NCBI GenBank assembly: GCA_963082975.1
Contig: OY720350.1
Coordinates: forward strand, 38,929,851-38,993,850
Direction of reading: 5' to 3'
Length of the DNA: 64,000 bases
From: Labia minor
Taxonomy: Eukaryota > Arthropoda > Insecta > Dermaptera > Spongiphoridae
Below are positions 21,263-31,389 of this stretch, piece after piece (positions within the stretch are counted from its first letter, which is position 1; each line of letters starts with the position of its first letter). The translations under genes and the position numbers were made by a program. Below the pieces are notes generated by a model that worked only from the letters and a program-made list of their open reading frames with translations, did not search any database and was not told the origin of the DNA.

Positions 21263-21770
21263 TATCAGTTAACCGGAAGTAGCACTTTATTACATTCTAA
21301 ATATTCATTCACAACTCTTTATACCTATTTATATGCGGGAAAGTCTAGGGGAGGACACTCCCGCTTATTTTCCTCTAAACTCACAAACTTTTTTGTGTCC
21401 TAGACCCCTTGCCATGTTTTTCGGTTTTGGGTACCTACAACGTTTTGATTTTTTTCTTTTAAAGTGACCGTAAAAATAAAGATATATGTTTGATAATTTT
21501 TCACATGATTAAAAATTGTATAAAACTGCTATATATTTAATTTCAGTTTGATTGAAAGTACCGGAATTAATTTTTTAAATTTTTTAACACTATGACTGCC
21601 AATCAAGCGCCAGCACGTGACACGGTGTTATCAACAAAGAGCCAAACAAATAAATATGATTTATTAATTTTATATAATTTATAATTTAATTAATTATAAC
21701 TAATTTAAATATAATATATGTTAATTAATTCAATTCAAATTTGCTAGATAGTCGACTGGAAATACTCCAG

Positions 21771-22791
21771 ATTTTTTTACTTTACAAAATGTCCTGAGCC
21801 ACAAATAATCAGATGTAGATTAATTTTGGTATAATAATAATAATTGATCTTGATTCATTACTAGGTATATTTACATTATAAATTATATTACAAATTCTCA
21901 AAAGTCGGTTTGATGTAAAAAATACAATGTTGTTAGAACAATATAATTGTTATATATTTTCCACAATTGTTGTTTTAACAAATGAATTATATTGTTATAA
22001 CAATACTGCATTTTTGATATTGAACTATGTTAACAGAAAGGGAAAAATATTACGTTAACAATTTTTAATTAATTCAAATATGGAAGATTAACGGTCACCA
22101 GCTATTCTCTTATTTAAAAGGAGATTAGCTAAATCTTTTAATTCAATTAATACTTACCAAGTAGACCAGTTAGACTTAAATACCTCTTAAATTATAAGAA
22201 ATATATAAATCGTCCCTGGGTGATCCGAAAACTGCAGACATGTGGCTTTTATTTCTTATTTAAATAAATAAAAAATAAAATCACTGGAAGCTCTCCAAAC
22301 CACAATTAATTCAACTCACCTATCCCTTAAAGGCTCAGCAAATAATTATTAAATAAAACAAATTCAATTTCTTTTTCTCATATATTTATAAAATTAATAT
22401 TTGTAAAAAAACAAATAAACAAAACAATATACAATTGCTTAAACAAACTACTTATGTCAGATACTAAAATATAATCTTTGCCTAGAAATCATTTAAGATT
22501 AATTATTGTTATAATTATACTAAAATTAATATATATATATATTGCGTCAATTTTCACTCAGGACATTTTGTGAAGTAAAAACAAAGAAATAAAAAAAATT
22601 GTTTTCATGAAATTAGTTGTTCCAATTTTTAATGATAAACTATATTTAGGTTGGGAATTTTACTTTCAAAAATATTATACTTAAAATATTACAATCCAGA
22701 AATTAAGGGGAGAATCCCCTCTAGATGTGCAGAACTTTGAAAGTGGTTATATTATTTTTATTTATTTATATAATTATTTAAAACTTATATA
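21771..22791. other. AT-rich spacer
   Basis: No gene seen. Near 22705-22730, GGGGAGAATCCCCTCTAGAT forms a small hairpin and faintly resembles the GC-rich end of the composite at 2640-2700. The resemblance is too weak to call a copy. Confidence 0.4.
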
Positions 22792-23339
22792 CTACTAGGG
22801 TCAAAAAGTTCGCGGAATTGGTTATTAAAAATTTATTAAAAATATTTATAACATTCTTATATTATTTCCCTTCAAAATACTCTCCTCCTGCATCTACACA
22901 TTTATTCCACCGTTCATATAATTGTTGGAAACACTCTTGAAAGCCGTTTTTTGAAAGTTCCTTCATTTTCAATCACCTCTGACGAGTGCGACCGTCGCGA
23001 AAACGCTTATGCCACTCGTAAACTGCTGTTTTCTTCATCGCAGAATTTCCGTATGCTTTTTTTAGCATCTCAAGAGTCTCCTAGGGTGATTTCTCCAGCA
23101 ACACACAGAATTTAATATTGCCACGCTGCTCTAATGACGACATTGCACAATCCGGCGAAAGAAAGAAACTACGATCTACAATATTAAACACCGAACGCAC
23201 GGAACCAACTACAACTGCCTGCTAACCTCAAAAGCACATTCACTACCAGTTATGCCAACCTCACAAACAAAAATTTCCCTTTCAGCTAAGAAATACTTGA
23301 CTATAAGCGACCATTCCGCGAACTTTTTGACCCTAGTAG
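22792..23339 (-). mobile_element. mariner deletion derivative with long perfect TIRs
   Basis: CTACTAGGGTCAAAAAGTTC on the left is matched exactly by the inverted right end, and the match continues through GCGGAAT. TA flanks both ends (22790-22791, 23340-23341). The perfect ends suggest a recent arrival compared with the other mariner remnants here. The transposase middle is missing. Confidence 0.92.
22862..23143 (-). pseudogene. mariner transposase with central deletion
   Basis: From the ATG at 23143 the frame reads MSSLEQRGNIKFCVLLEKSP, a stop, then ETLEMLKKAYG and YEWHKRFRDGRTRQ. This is the N-terminal HTH domain of the family. After the junction near 22980 it reads MKELSKNGFQECFQQLYERW and KCVDAGGEYFEGK with a normal stop at 22862-22864. 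The whole catalytic DDD region is gone. The retained pieces are the first about 60 and last about 34 residues of a usual 340-350 residue protein. Confidence 0.9.
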
Positions 23340-23341
23340 TA

Positions 23342-24246
23342 TAAGAGGAGGGGTGAGAGATAAAACAACTAAATTATATATTTTTAAGAAAAAAATAACT
23401 ATAACTATAAATTTTATTTCACTTATAGAGAAACAGTGGCTGTTACTCTAATAAGGAAATTAACATCAATCTAACCTTTGAGGATGGATAATCTTCCAAT
23501 TAATTATTAATTAAATAAGTAACAGAATAATATATATATATATATTCTTTTTTCATGTTTTTTTTTAATGTTTAAAAATTAAAATAAATAAATAAAGTAA
23601 TTAAATAAAGATCATGTAGAGTTTTAATTTAATTAATTTAATGTGATTTATACTTTAGAAATATATTTTTATTTTCTTTTAAGAATATATTTCTATTCTA
23701 TTCTATATATGGATATTATTCTAGTGGCTAAGTTATATGTAGTAAATTTATTTTATTGATAGGCATTGGGGGTCAACTTCAAATTTCCTTCTAAGGACTG
23801 ACGTCTATGGCCTCTAAATATTTGTAATCTTTTCTGTGAAAGGCATTTTTTTTATTTACCTATTATAATATTTACATACTTTCATATTGTTTCTTGGCTT
23901 TAAGAAGGAAGCCTGAAATGTTGGGAGATCTCTATTTATAGTATTATAATATTATAAATATAAAAATATTTTAATAAATCTTTAGACTAACAGTGATAAA
24001 ATTATTTTATGATTATATCCCTTATAATACCATTTTTTAAATTATTGATAAATTAAATTATTAATATTTTAATTGATATATAAATAATTGCATAAACAAA
24101 AGCGTAGCTTAGTGAACTTCTGAATTTTAGGATGAGGAATCACCGAGTTCAAAAAATTTTAAAATATAATAATGTACATAAGTAATATGATGGATATTAA
24201 AATAAATAAATATCTACACTGACGGCATACAATAAAAAAAAAATTA
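23342..24246. other. AT-rich spacer
   Basis: No gene or repeat end recognised. Confidence 0.45.
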
Positions 24247-24733
24247 GCTGTGGCCAAGCACAGAAACGACCTACGATTTGAGAAATAAATTAATTTCCAA
24301 ACAACATTATATATATAAAGTAAAAAAAAAATTTTTTAAAACTTGAATTACAATGATTAAAATATATTATCTTGGTTAATATTTTTAGTTTAATTACTCA
24401 ATTATTAATTACTACTATATTTTAAGTGAAATATTTTCCGACAATGAATATAAAATTAATAATTTGTAAATTTCCACATTCAATTTCCAGAGAAACAATA
24501 AAAGTTGATGAATTCATGGTACTGATTAAGTAAATATACCAAATTTTATTTATTTTAGCCGTTTAAGCTGTACACGTCTATATGGACACACAACGGACGG
24601 ATTGACGGACAGACATCATGCTAAAAATACTTTTTTCTGTTAACAAAATGCATGATTAGTGAAGATATGTAAAAATCACCACATGTGAAATTTGGTGTGA
24701 AAACAATACCTTTCCTTCCTATCGTCGGTCGGT
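24247..24733 (+). mobile_element. Repeat X copy 4 (degenerate, internally deleted)
   Basis: It starts at AGCTGTGGCCAAGCACAG, diverged from the consensus. It contains AAATATACCAAATTTTATTT and (GGAC)n around 24593-24615, and ends TATCGTCGGTCGGT at 24733. The TGACGTCA block is missing. Confidence 0.65.
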
Positions 24734-24735
24734 AG

Positions 24736-25953
24736 AAAACAAAAGAAAAAAAAAGAAAAAATTTCATTAAATTAAATAAAAAAAAAAAAATTCTTTTAAA
24801 AAAACTGGATTAGAATTTGAGGTTTTGTTAAATCCACATCCTGTTTGTATGTTCATTTCATATAATTGGATATTTTTTTAAGGATTCAACAATTCTCAAA
24901 AGGTTTTCTTCAATTTTGATAATAAAAAGATTATCATATAATAGAATCATTTGGTTGTTTTTGGGCATTACTTATAAGATGATCTCTCTATAAAAAAAAT
25001 CTATGGGATATTTATAGATTTTTTTAAAGAATTTTTCTTATAATTTATATATCTTATGATCTTTTATTGACGTTTATAAATAATTTCGTAACTTTTGCCT
25101 GGGGCACCCCAAAAGGAAGCAATGGCCTACACCCATTTCTCCATTGATTAGTATATCTAGAGTTGTTGAGTATCCTTTAGTGTGTTTAGCAATAATAAGA
25201 CTTGCTGAAGCTGGTCAATTATTCATAAGAGCGACCGGTTTTCATGATCAAGGGCGCCTTCGGGGCCTTCAGGACCTTATAGGGAAAAGTGGACGCAACT
25301 CCCTCCATTCTCCATCACTCCTCTTCCTCGACGTTTTTTCACTCCTCAACTTCAAATCAATAATTCCATTCAGAGACCAAGTTTATACATAAATATATTG
25401 ATTTTAAAAACTATATTTTATATATTCTTATTATTTATTTAAGCATTCAAAAAAATTACTTAACGCTTAGCTAACAAACTACTTAAGATAATTTTTGAAT
25501 GGATTTCTAAATAAAAAAAAATAAATAAAAAAAATTATATATTAAAATAATAATAATAATAAGATATAAATACCAATTTATAAATTTTTATAATGTTTTT
25601 TTATTTTAAATTACATTAGTTTTTTAAATTATTAGCCAATAACATCGAAATCTATTTTAGTCATATTTTGTATTGAACATCTAAGTTTTAAATTTCATCA
25701 CAATTTTTATTGATAAGATTTTATTTAATAGTTCCTATTATTAATTTTGACATTATGAACTCAACATTGGGTTCCTTTTGAATGGGTGGAGTAGAATTGG
25801 GTCAAATTCTGAATATGGATAATTGACGAGGTGTGGGTGCTTTGACCATGGACTTGCAAATTTGATAGTGACACCTTGATTGATTTCCTCCTCTTTCTCT
25901 TTCTTTCTGTTCAGTTATCTTTGATCAAGTTTAAATTATTCTTTATTACATAT

Positions 25954-25998
<45 letters not shown>

Positions 25999-27827
25999 GA
26001 ATCTTGATTATTAAACAAGGAAATGTTTATATGCGTTTATTTTGCCCAATTTTTATTAATTTTTATATAAATGAAATAATTAAATAATTAATTTAAACAT
26101 TTATAATTTTATATTTCAAGATAATAATCTCTTTTATTATCATTATATAAAACTACTACACTTTTTTTTAGCTATTATTGTAATTAAATTGTGTAACTAT
26201 AATTAAACTTAAAAAAATATGTGACTTAATAAGAAAACTGTTTAATTAAAAGCTCTCGGTGATAATTACAAGTTTATTCTTTTATTTACTTAATGCGCAT
26301 TTCATTATTATAAGCTTTTTTCTTCTCAAATGACATCTATCGGCAACTGTACAAACCAATATACTAAGAAAAACTGAGAACTTTTGTGATAACCTAATAA
26401 CTTAACAATATAAATGCGCATTACGAAAATTATCAATAAACATTGAATTTCACTACGTATTTAATTAAAAATTAAGTTATTATTAAGTTGTTTATTTTTT
26501 AAGTTTAATTTAAAAAAAATATACAGTAATTTTTTTATATATTACTTACGTTTATCTATTTAAAAATTCACTTTTGAATAAATTAATAATTTACTCATAA
26601 TTGTTTTATTTAAATATATTTAAAGTTTTTAGGAATATAGAATTTTTAAAATTTTATAAAATGTATAAATTATTTTATATAGTAACTTTATTTAATTTTT
26701 ATATTTATCTTACAAAATATTTAAAAGCGAAAAACAATACGGTTAAAATTTTTTTTTTTTTTTAAATAAATAAAAAAATTAAATAATATTTATAAAATTT
26801 TATAAAAAAAAAAAATAATTTTATTTTTTTCACTTTCAATAATATATCTTGTATGTTTTTTTTTCTACCACTTACGAAAATCATTTCTTTTCTCATTTCC
26901 CTTTTACTACTTGATCCGAGAGAGATCCTTCCCCTTCCTTCAACAATTTCCAATCAATCATTATAAGTCTCTCGTCTCTAAACATGGAGCACTCACGTCT
27001 TTATGGAAATAAATTTCCTCACGCAGAACCAACTTCTTTGAAATCGTTTTACAGACAGGTTGGTTGGATGGTTGGTTGGCTGGTTGGTTCATTCGTTTGC
27101 TTGTTTGCTCGTTCACTTCCACTGCCAACTTGTTCTTTCTTTTCTTTTCTTTGCTTTTCCGCCCGGACCAGTTTCACTGAACAACAACCAACGATGCATC
27201 AGGCAAATTGCTTACCTTCTTCATTGCATTCCCTTTCAATTTCAATATAATTAAATATGGACCTCTCTATATTCCTCAGGCGTATGCGTATGTGTACCAA
27301 CATCCAGTCACAATAATTTTATCTCATATCCATTATCTCTATTCAAAAACATAAATTCAGGATAATTTAATAGATAAATATATATTATAATTAAAAAGAT
27401 AACTGGTTTTTTTACAACTTTTATATATTTAATATATTATAACTAAAAATTTATGATAAAGCCTTCATTTTGGTCAATCTAATATTCAAATCTTTAATCT
27501 TATAATTTGATTTAAATTGTAGAAGTAGAAATTTTGAAAATAATGATTTGAGAGTACCAGTTTGTACTGTTCTGTTTATTGGTTGGAGTGACTCCAAATA
27601 GAAAAATGGAATTAATAAATTTTATTTCAAGTCATTATCAATTTATATGTAAAAATTGTCCTATTACAATAATTCAAGAAAATGTTATTTAATTTATATA
27701 TAAGTATATATATAAATATTAAATACATTTTAAAATAAGAAGTTGCTTATAAAATAATTTAAAAAAATCGCTTTTTGTGTCACTTTTTTTGTAAAGATTT
27801 CTAAAATAAATGCATTACTAAAAAATC
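24736..27827. other. AT-rich region with two GC-richer islands
   Basis: 25090-25350 is GC-richer and has an 82-codon open frame on the plus strand (from 25144). It includes FHDQGRLRGLQDLIGKSGRN but no family that I recognise. 26975-27250 has a (TTGG)n-like tract at 27058-27090 and open frames without a domain; Trp/Gly/Val runs there come from the tract. 25958-25991 is a (TA)n tract. The remainder is plain AT-rich sequence. I make no gene call in any part. Confidence 0.4.
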
Positions 27828-28183
27828 TGGAGTGTCTCCACTCGACTATCTCGCAATTTGAATTGAATTAATTAACATATATTATATTTAAATTAAATTA
27901 TAAAATAAAATTAATAAATAATATTTATTAAAACAGCGCGCGTTTGGCTCTTTGTTAATGGCACCACGTCACGTGCTAGAGCGTGATTTGCAGTGTTAAA
28001 AAATTACAGTTATTCAATCAAGCTGAAATTCTATATAGGTATTTTATACAATTTTTAATCATGTGAAAAACTATCAAACATATATCTTTATTTTTACAGT
28101 GAGTTTAGACTCTAAACTTTAGAGGAAAAACAATGATAACGTAGCAGGATGACCTACTTCCGGATGAGCTACATTTCTCAAAA
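27828..28183 (+). mobile_element. Repeat Y copy 4, truncated
   Basis: It starts CTGGAGTGTCTCCACTCG and ACTATCTCGC and contains CACCACGTCACGTGC and TCTTTATTTTTACAGTGAG. It stops after GAGCTACATTTCTCAAAAC at about 28183, before the module. The LINE-tail composite follows at once. Confidence 0.8.
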
Positions 28184-28189
28184 CAACAA

Positions 28190-28760
28190 ATATAATCGCA
28201 GCATTTAAGGACCAAAGAAAGATGAGATCACCGGGCTATGGCGGAGATGGCATAACGAGGAATTGCATGACCTCTATGCATCTCCAGATATAGTTAAGGT
28301 TATTAAGGTTATAAAATAGAGAAGGCTGGGATGGGAAGGGGTCATGACTAGAATGGTAGATTAAAGATCGGCGAAAAATATTTGGAAAAACCGATTGGGA
28401 TTGGGAAGACTAAGAACGTGGTGAGTGGACAATGTAGGAAGGGACGTGGGACAGATGGGACAGGGTAGGAGTTATATAGGATGGTTATAGTTCAGACTTG
28501 GGGGTTACTTTCGAGATCCGTAGAGCCACAGGGATAGATAGATTGATATAACAAATACAATAGTAATATATAATTAATTTACTGATTAAATTAAAATATA
28601 TTTTAAATAAGAACACAAAAAGAAATGATAATATAATGTAATATACTGATTGCAACAAAATGGATGAAGACCTTTTACATACCTTTTACCTTTTACTTTC
28701 AACGAAATTCTATGTATTCCTTCGAGGGTTCAGGGGGCGGAAGGCGCTCTGATCAGCTAG
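28190..28760 (+). mobile_element. LINE C-terminal tail fused to Helitron-like 3' end, copy 2
   Basis: Bases 28240-28530 read, with stops, RWHNEELHDLYASPDIVKVI, then RRLGWEGVMTRMVD and GRLRTW, then VDNVGRDVGQMGQG. This is the distal tail of RTE-type endonuclease/reverse-transcriptase proteins (NEELYELY, RLRWAGHV, GRPR.RW.D). After a stretch alignable to 2480-2640 the end reads GGCGGAAGGCGCTCTGATCA then GCTAG (CTAG at 28757-28760) and T. The 5' arm of the terminal hairpin is deleted here. Confidence 0.65.
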
Positions 28761-29917
28761 TTAATATATAAAAACAAAACCTTATTATATATTAAATAAT
28801 TAACAATAGGTATATGACTTATATATATAAACATTTTATTTTATTATATTTTATTAATATAAATTAAATTTAATAGTTATAAATTATTTTAAATTCCAAG
28901 TAGTTATTAGTAAGTTAGTACTTTGTTATTTAATTTTTTTTATATAATTACACTAAACACAGGAAATCCTATTTTTTATGTTTTTACTTTTACTCTTATT
29001 CTTATAAAATATTATTTCCATTTATTTAACCAAATAATTAAATATTTTAAAAAACAAATTGTTTTTATATATAAATAATAATCAAGATATCTCTGAAACT
29101 ACTCATAGACTATAATTTTTACTATTTGCCATTGTTCAATACGAAAATTTATAAATAATATGTACTATATTTTTGATAAATGTATATAAAGAAAAAAAGA
29201 ATATATAAAGAGAAATAATATTTATGTTTATGAAAAAATAAAATTAAAATATTAAAATCAAATAATAAGAAGTTTTATTTTTTTAATAATTAATACTTTT
29301 CAGAGATCAACCGGGGGTCTTTCATTAAAAGATAAAACTAAACTTTACGAACTTTCAACTTTCTTAATTTAATTTAATTTTCTAAGATGTGTATTATATT
29401 AAACTATTATATTTTACCTATATTTTTATCTATTTAACAATAAATAAATTGATATCTCTCTTGGTGATTCTTTTATACTTTTTTGGTTATAGCTAATAAA
29501 ATATATCTAAAATTTGTATTATTATAATAAACACTAATTAATTATTTATTAAAAAAGTTTTTATAATTTTATATTTGTTTTTTTTTTATAATTTCATTTT
29601 TATTTAAATTTGTAACTAATTAATATCTACGTCATCTAATATTTCCACCTTCACTGTATATATAATATATATATATATATACATACATATACCTATATAA
29701 ATAGAATTAATTTTTTTTCCCTACCTTTTCCTTTCTATACAAATAAATATATTCTCAATGTCTCGCCTTGACAATTTTTCTGAAAGTAAAATAATAATAC
29801 ATTGTAATGGAATGAAAAATATAGGTCGTTATGTCGGCTGGAAGTAAGTAAAGTATGACAATTTGCTCATTATGTAGATATCAAGAATATTACAGGTGTA
29901 TTAGTGTATTCACAAGA
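28761..29917. other. AT-rich spacer upstream of tRNA-Ser
   Basis: No gene seen. It contains a (TA)n tract around 29660-29680. Confidence 0.45.
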
Positions 29918-29999
29918 GCAGTCGTGGCCGAGTGGTTAAGGCGTCTGACTCGAAATCAGATTCCCTCTGGGAGCGTAGGTTCGAGTCCTACCGGCTGCG
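29918..29999 (+). tRNA. tRNA-Ser (anticodon CGA)
   Basis: The 82-base cloverleaf has acceptor stem GCAGTCG paired with CGGCTGC and discriminator G. The A box is TGGCCGAGTGG, and the anticodon arm TCTGA-CTCGAAA-TCAGA has CGA at 29951-29953. A long variable arm (CCCTCTGGGAGCG) is typical of class II tRNA-Ser. The T arm with B box is GGTTCGAGTCC. The CCA end is not encoded, as expected in a eukaryote. TTTTTT at 30009-30014 serves as Pol III terminator. It decodes UCG. Confidence 0.97.
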
Positions 30000-30150
30000 T
30001 AACATTGATTTTTTTTAAATTTATCAAAAGGTCCAATTTCACATTTAAATAATCAATCAAAAAATAATGTAATTAAACAATTATTATAATAATAAAATAT
30101 AATCATGTGATTATGAAATTATAGAAAAATATCTATTATTATAATATTTA

Positions 30151-30201
<51 letters not shown>

Positions 30202-31389
30202 GATATAAATAAATAGATGAAAAATAATAATTAAATTAAACAAGTAATCAATCTATAAATAACTGAATTAAAGTTTTACAATCCCTTTAAAGAGAAAGAG
30301 ATAAAATAAAAATAAATAAAAATTAATAAAAAAATTAATATAATAAATAAATGGAGGTTGAAATTCAAATAAGTATTGATTCTATAATTTATATATATAT
30401 GTATTTTATAATATTATGGTGACCATATTGTCTTCCATAGATTGAGTTCCGATTCAGCTAACGAAAATTCCTAACCTAATAAATTTATTAAATGTTAAAT
30501 AAATACAATTTTAAAATAACTCCTCTTTATTTTTTTCTAAAAAATCTTATTTTAATTTTTATATAATCTATAAATCATTTATGCACTTAAAATATAGTAT
30601 TAATTAATAATTGAGTTGAGAATAACTAAAAACAAAGGTAATGAAATTTAGTCATTTTTGACATTTAAAAAATATTTTTGATTTCTTAAACACAAAAAAT
30701 ATTTTCTTTTTTTTATTAGATATTGATAAATTTTTGACTTAAATAGAAAAGAAGATAATAAATATAAATAAATAATTCAAATAAATTAGATAAATAAATA
30801 ATTTAAGATAAATATAACTGAAGAACTATCTGGTGGGTAGCGAACCTTAGTTTGGGAAGTACTGGTCTAGTGACAAAAACAGAACATTGAGAAAAACGGG
30901 ACGGTGTTATAAAATGAAAAGTTGAAAATTAGAAGAAAAGCAATTACAAAAAATAATTCATAAGACCTTTCTAATTCTTAATTCTTAAAATTTTATGTAT
31001 TCGTAAAAAAGTATGATAATAAAAAACATACTAATTCCATAAACGATTATTATATAGTGGGAGAACCGATACAAAAATTTAGTTAGTTGTAGAGTACCAG
31101 GAATATTTAGGTATTCTTACTCATCAAATTTCGATCTTTCGACACCTTATATTTTAAGTTTAATATACATATAATCAGGGTTGTGAATGTCAACTCACCA
31201 GGAAAGGCTAGCAAAACCTGGAGATTGCAAGTGTAGGAAGGGGGAGGGATGATAATATTATTTATTTACAGTTTTTCTTATAAGTTACATTGTACAATAC
31301 ATTATATAATTATAAGGATACAATTATTTACATTTTTTTAAAAGATATATATATATACAAAAGATTATGTGATCCACCATCTTTTTTTA
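30000..31389. other. AT-rich spacer
   Basis: A (TA)n tract lies at about 30153-30192 and a hAT end remnant at 30826-30864 (listed separately). Nothing else is recognised before the LINE. Confidence 0.45.
30826..30864. mobile_element. hAT terminal remnant
   Basis: Inverted, the sequence starts CAGTACTTCCCAAACTAAGG and continues TTCGCTACCCACCAG, a hAT-type terminus. It is followed outward by GTCTAGTG (30865-30872), a plausible 8-bp duplication with the CTAG core seen at other hAT sites here. I found no matching left end. Confidence 0.5.

Larger units (their letters stand above)
20209..21344. mobile_element. Repeat Z, TIR ACTTTCCCGCATA
   Basis: Ends are ACTTTCCCGCATA (20209-20221) and its exact inverse TATGCGGGAAAGT (21332-21344). 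Inside are GGGAAGTATTGGAATCGTC, a (GTAT)n tract, AAAAACTAATCAAGCTAGGA with CTTCGAAATTTGGTACACC, and GGTTAACCGGAAGTGGTAC. A second GAAGTGACATTTTACC block follows. Repeat X is inserted near 20727. After X the sequence returns to GTTAACCGGAAGTAGCAC. Without X the element is about 600 bp. It is non-coding and related to X and Y only through the shared module. Confidence 0.75.
19729..21770 (-). mobile_element. Repeat Y copy 3, interrupted by repeat Z
   Basis: The far end ACTGTCTCGCCAGAGATAAT starts at 19729. The module block occurs twice (around 19852-19923 and 20057-20136), each with a microsatellite, ACAAGATTACGCA and a TGAAATTTGG-like core (GGAAATTTGGTATAG in the second), so this copy has an internal duplication. 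Y stops near 20208, where repeat Z begins, and resumes at 21345. It carries the CTCTAAACTCACAAACTTTT segment shared with copy 2, CCTACAACGTTTTGATTTTT, ACCGTAAAAATAAAG and the end AGTCGACTGGAAATACTCCAG. Confidence 0.75.

Noticed and set aside
22700..22735. Possible further copy of the Helitron-like GC-rich end
   Set aside because: Only a short stretch (AATCCCCTCTAGATGTG) is similar and no CTAG terminus with hairpin follows.
26984..27254. Open frames of 64-88 codons (Trp/Gly/Val-rich start)
   Set aside because: Composition comes from a (TTGG)n-like tract; no domain or splice support.
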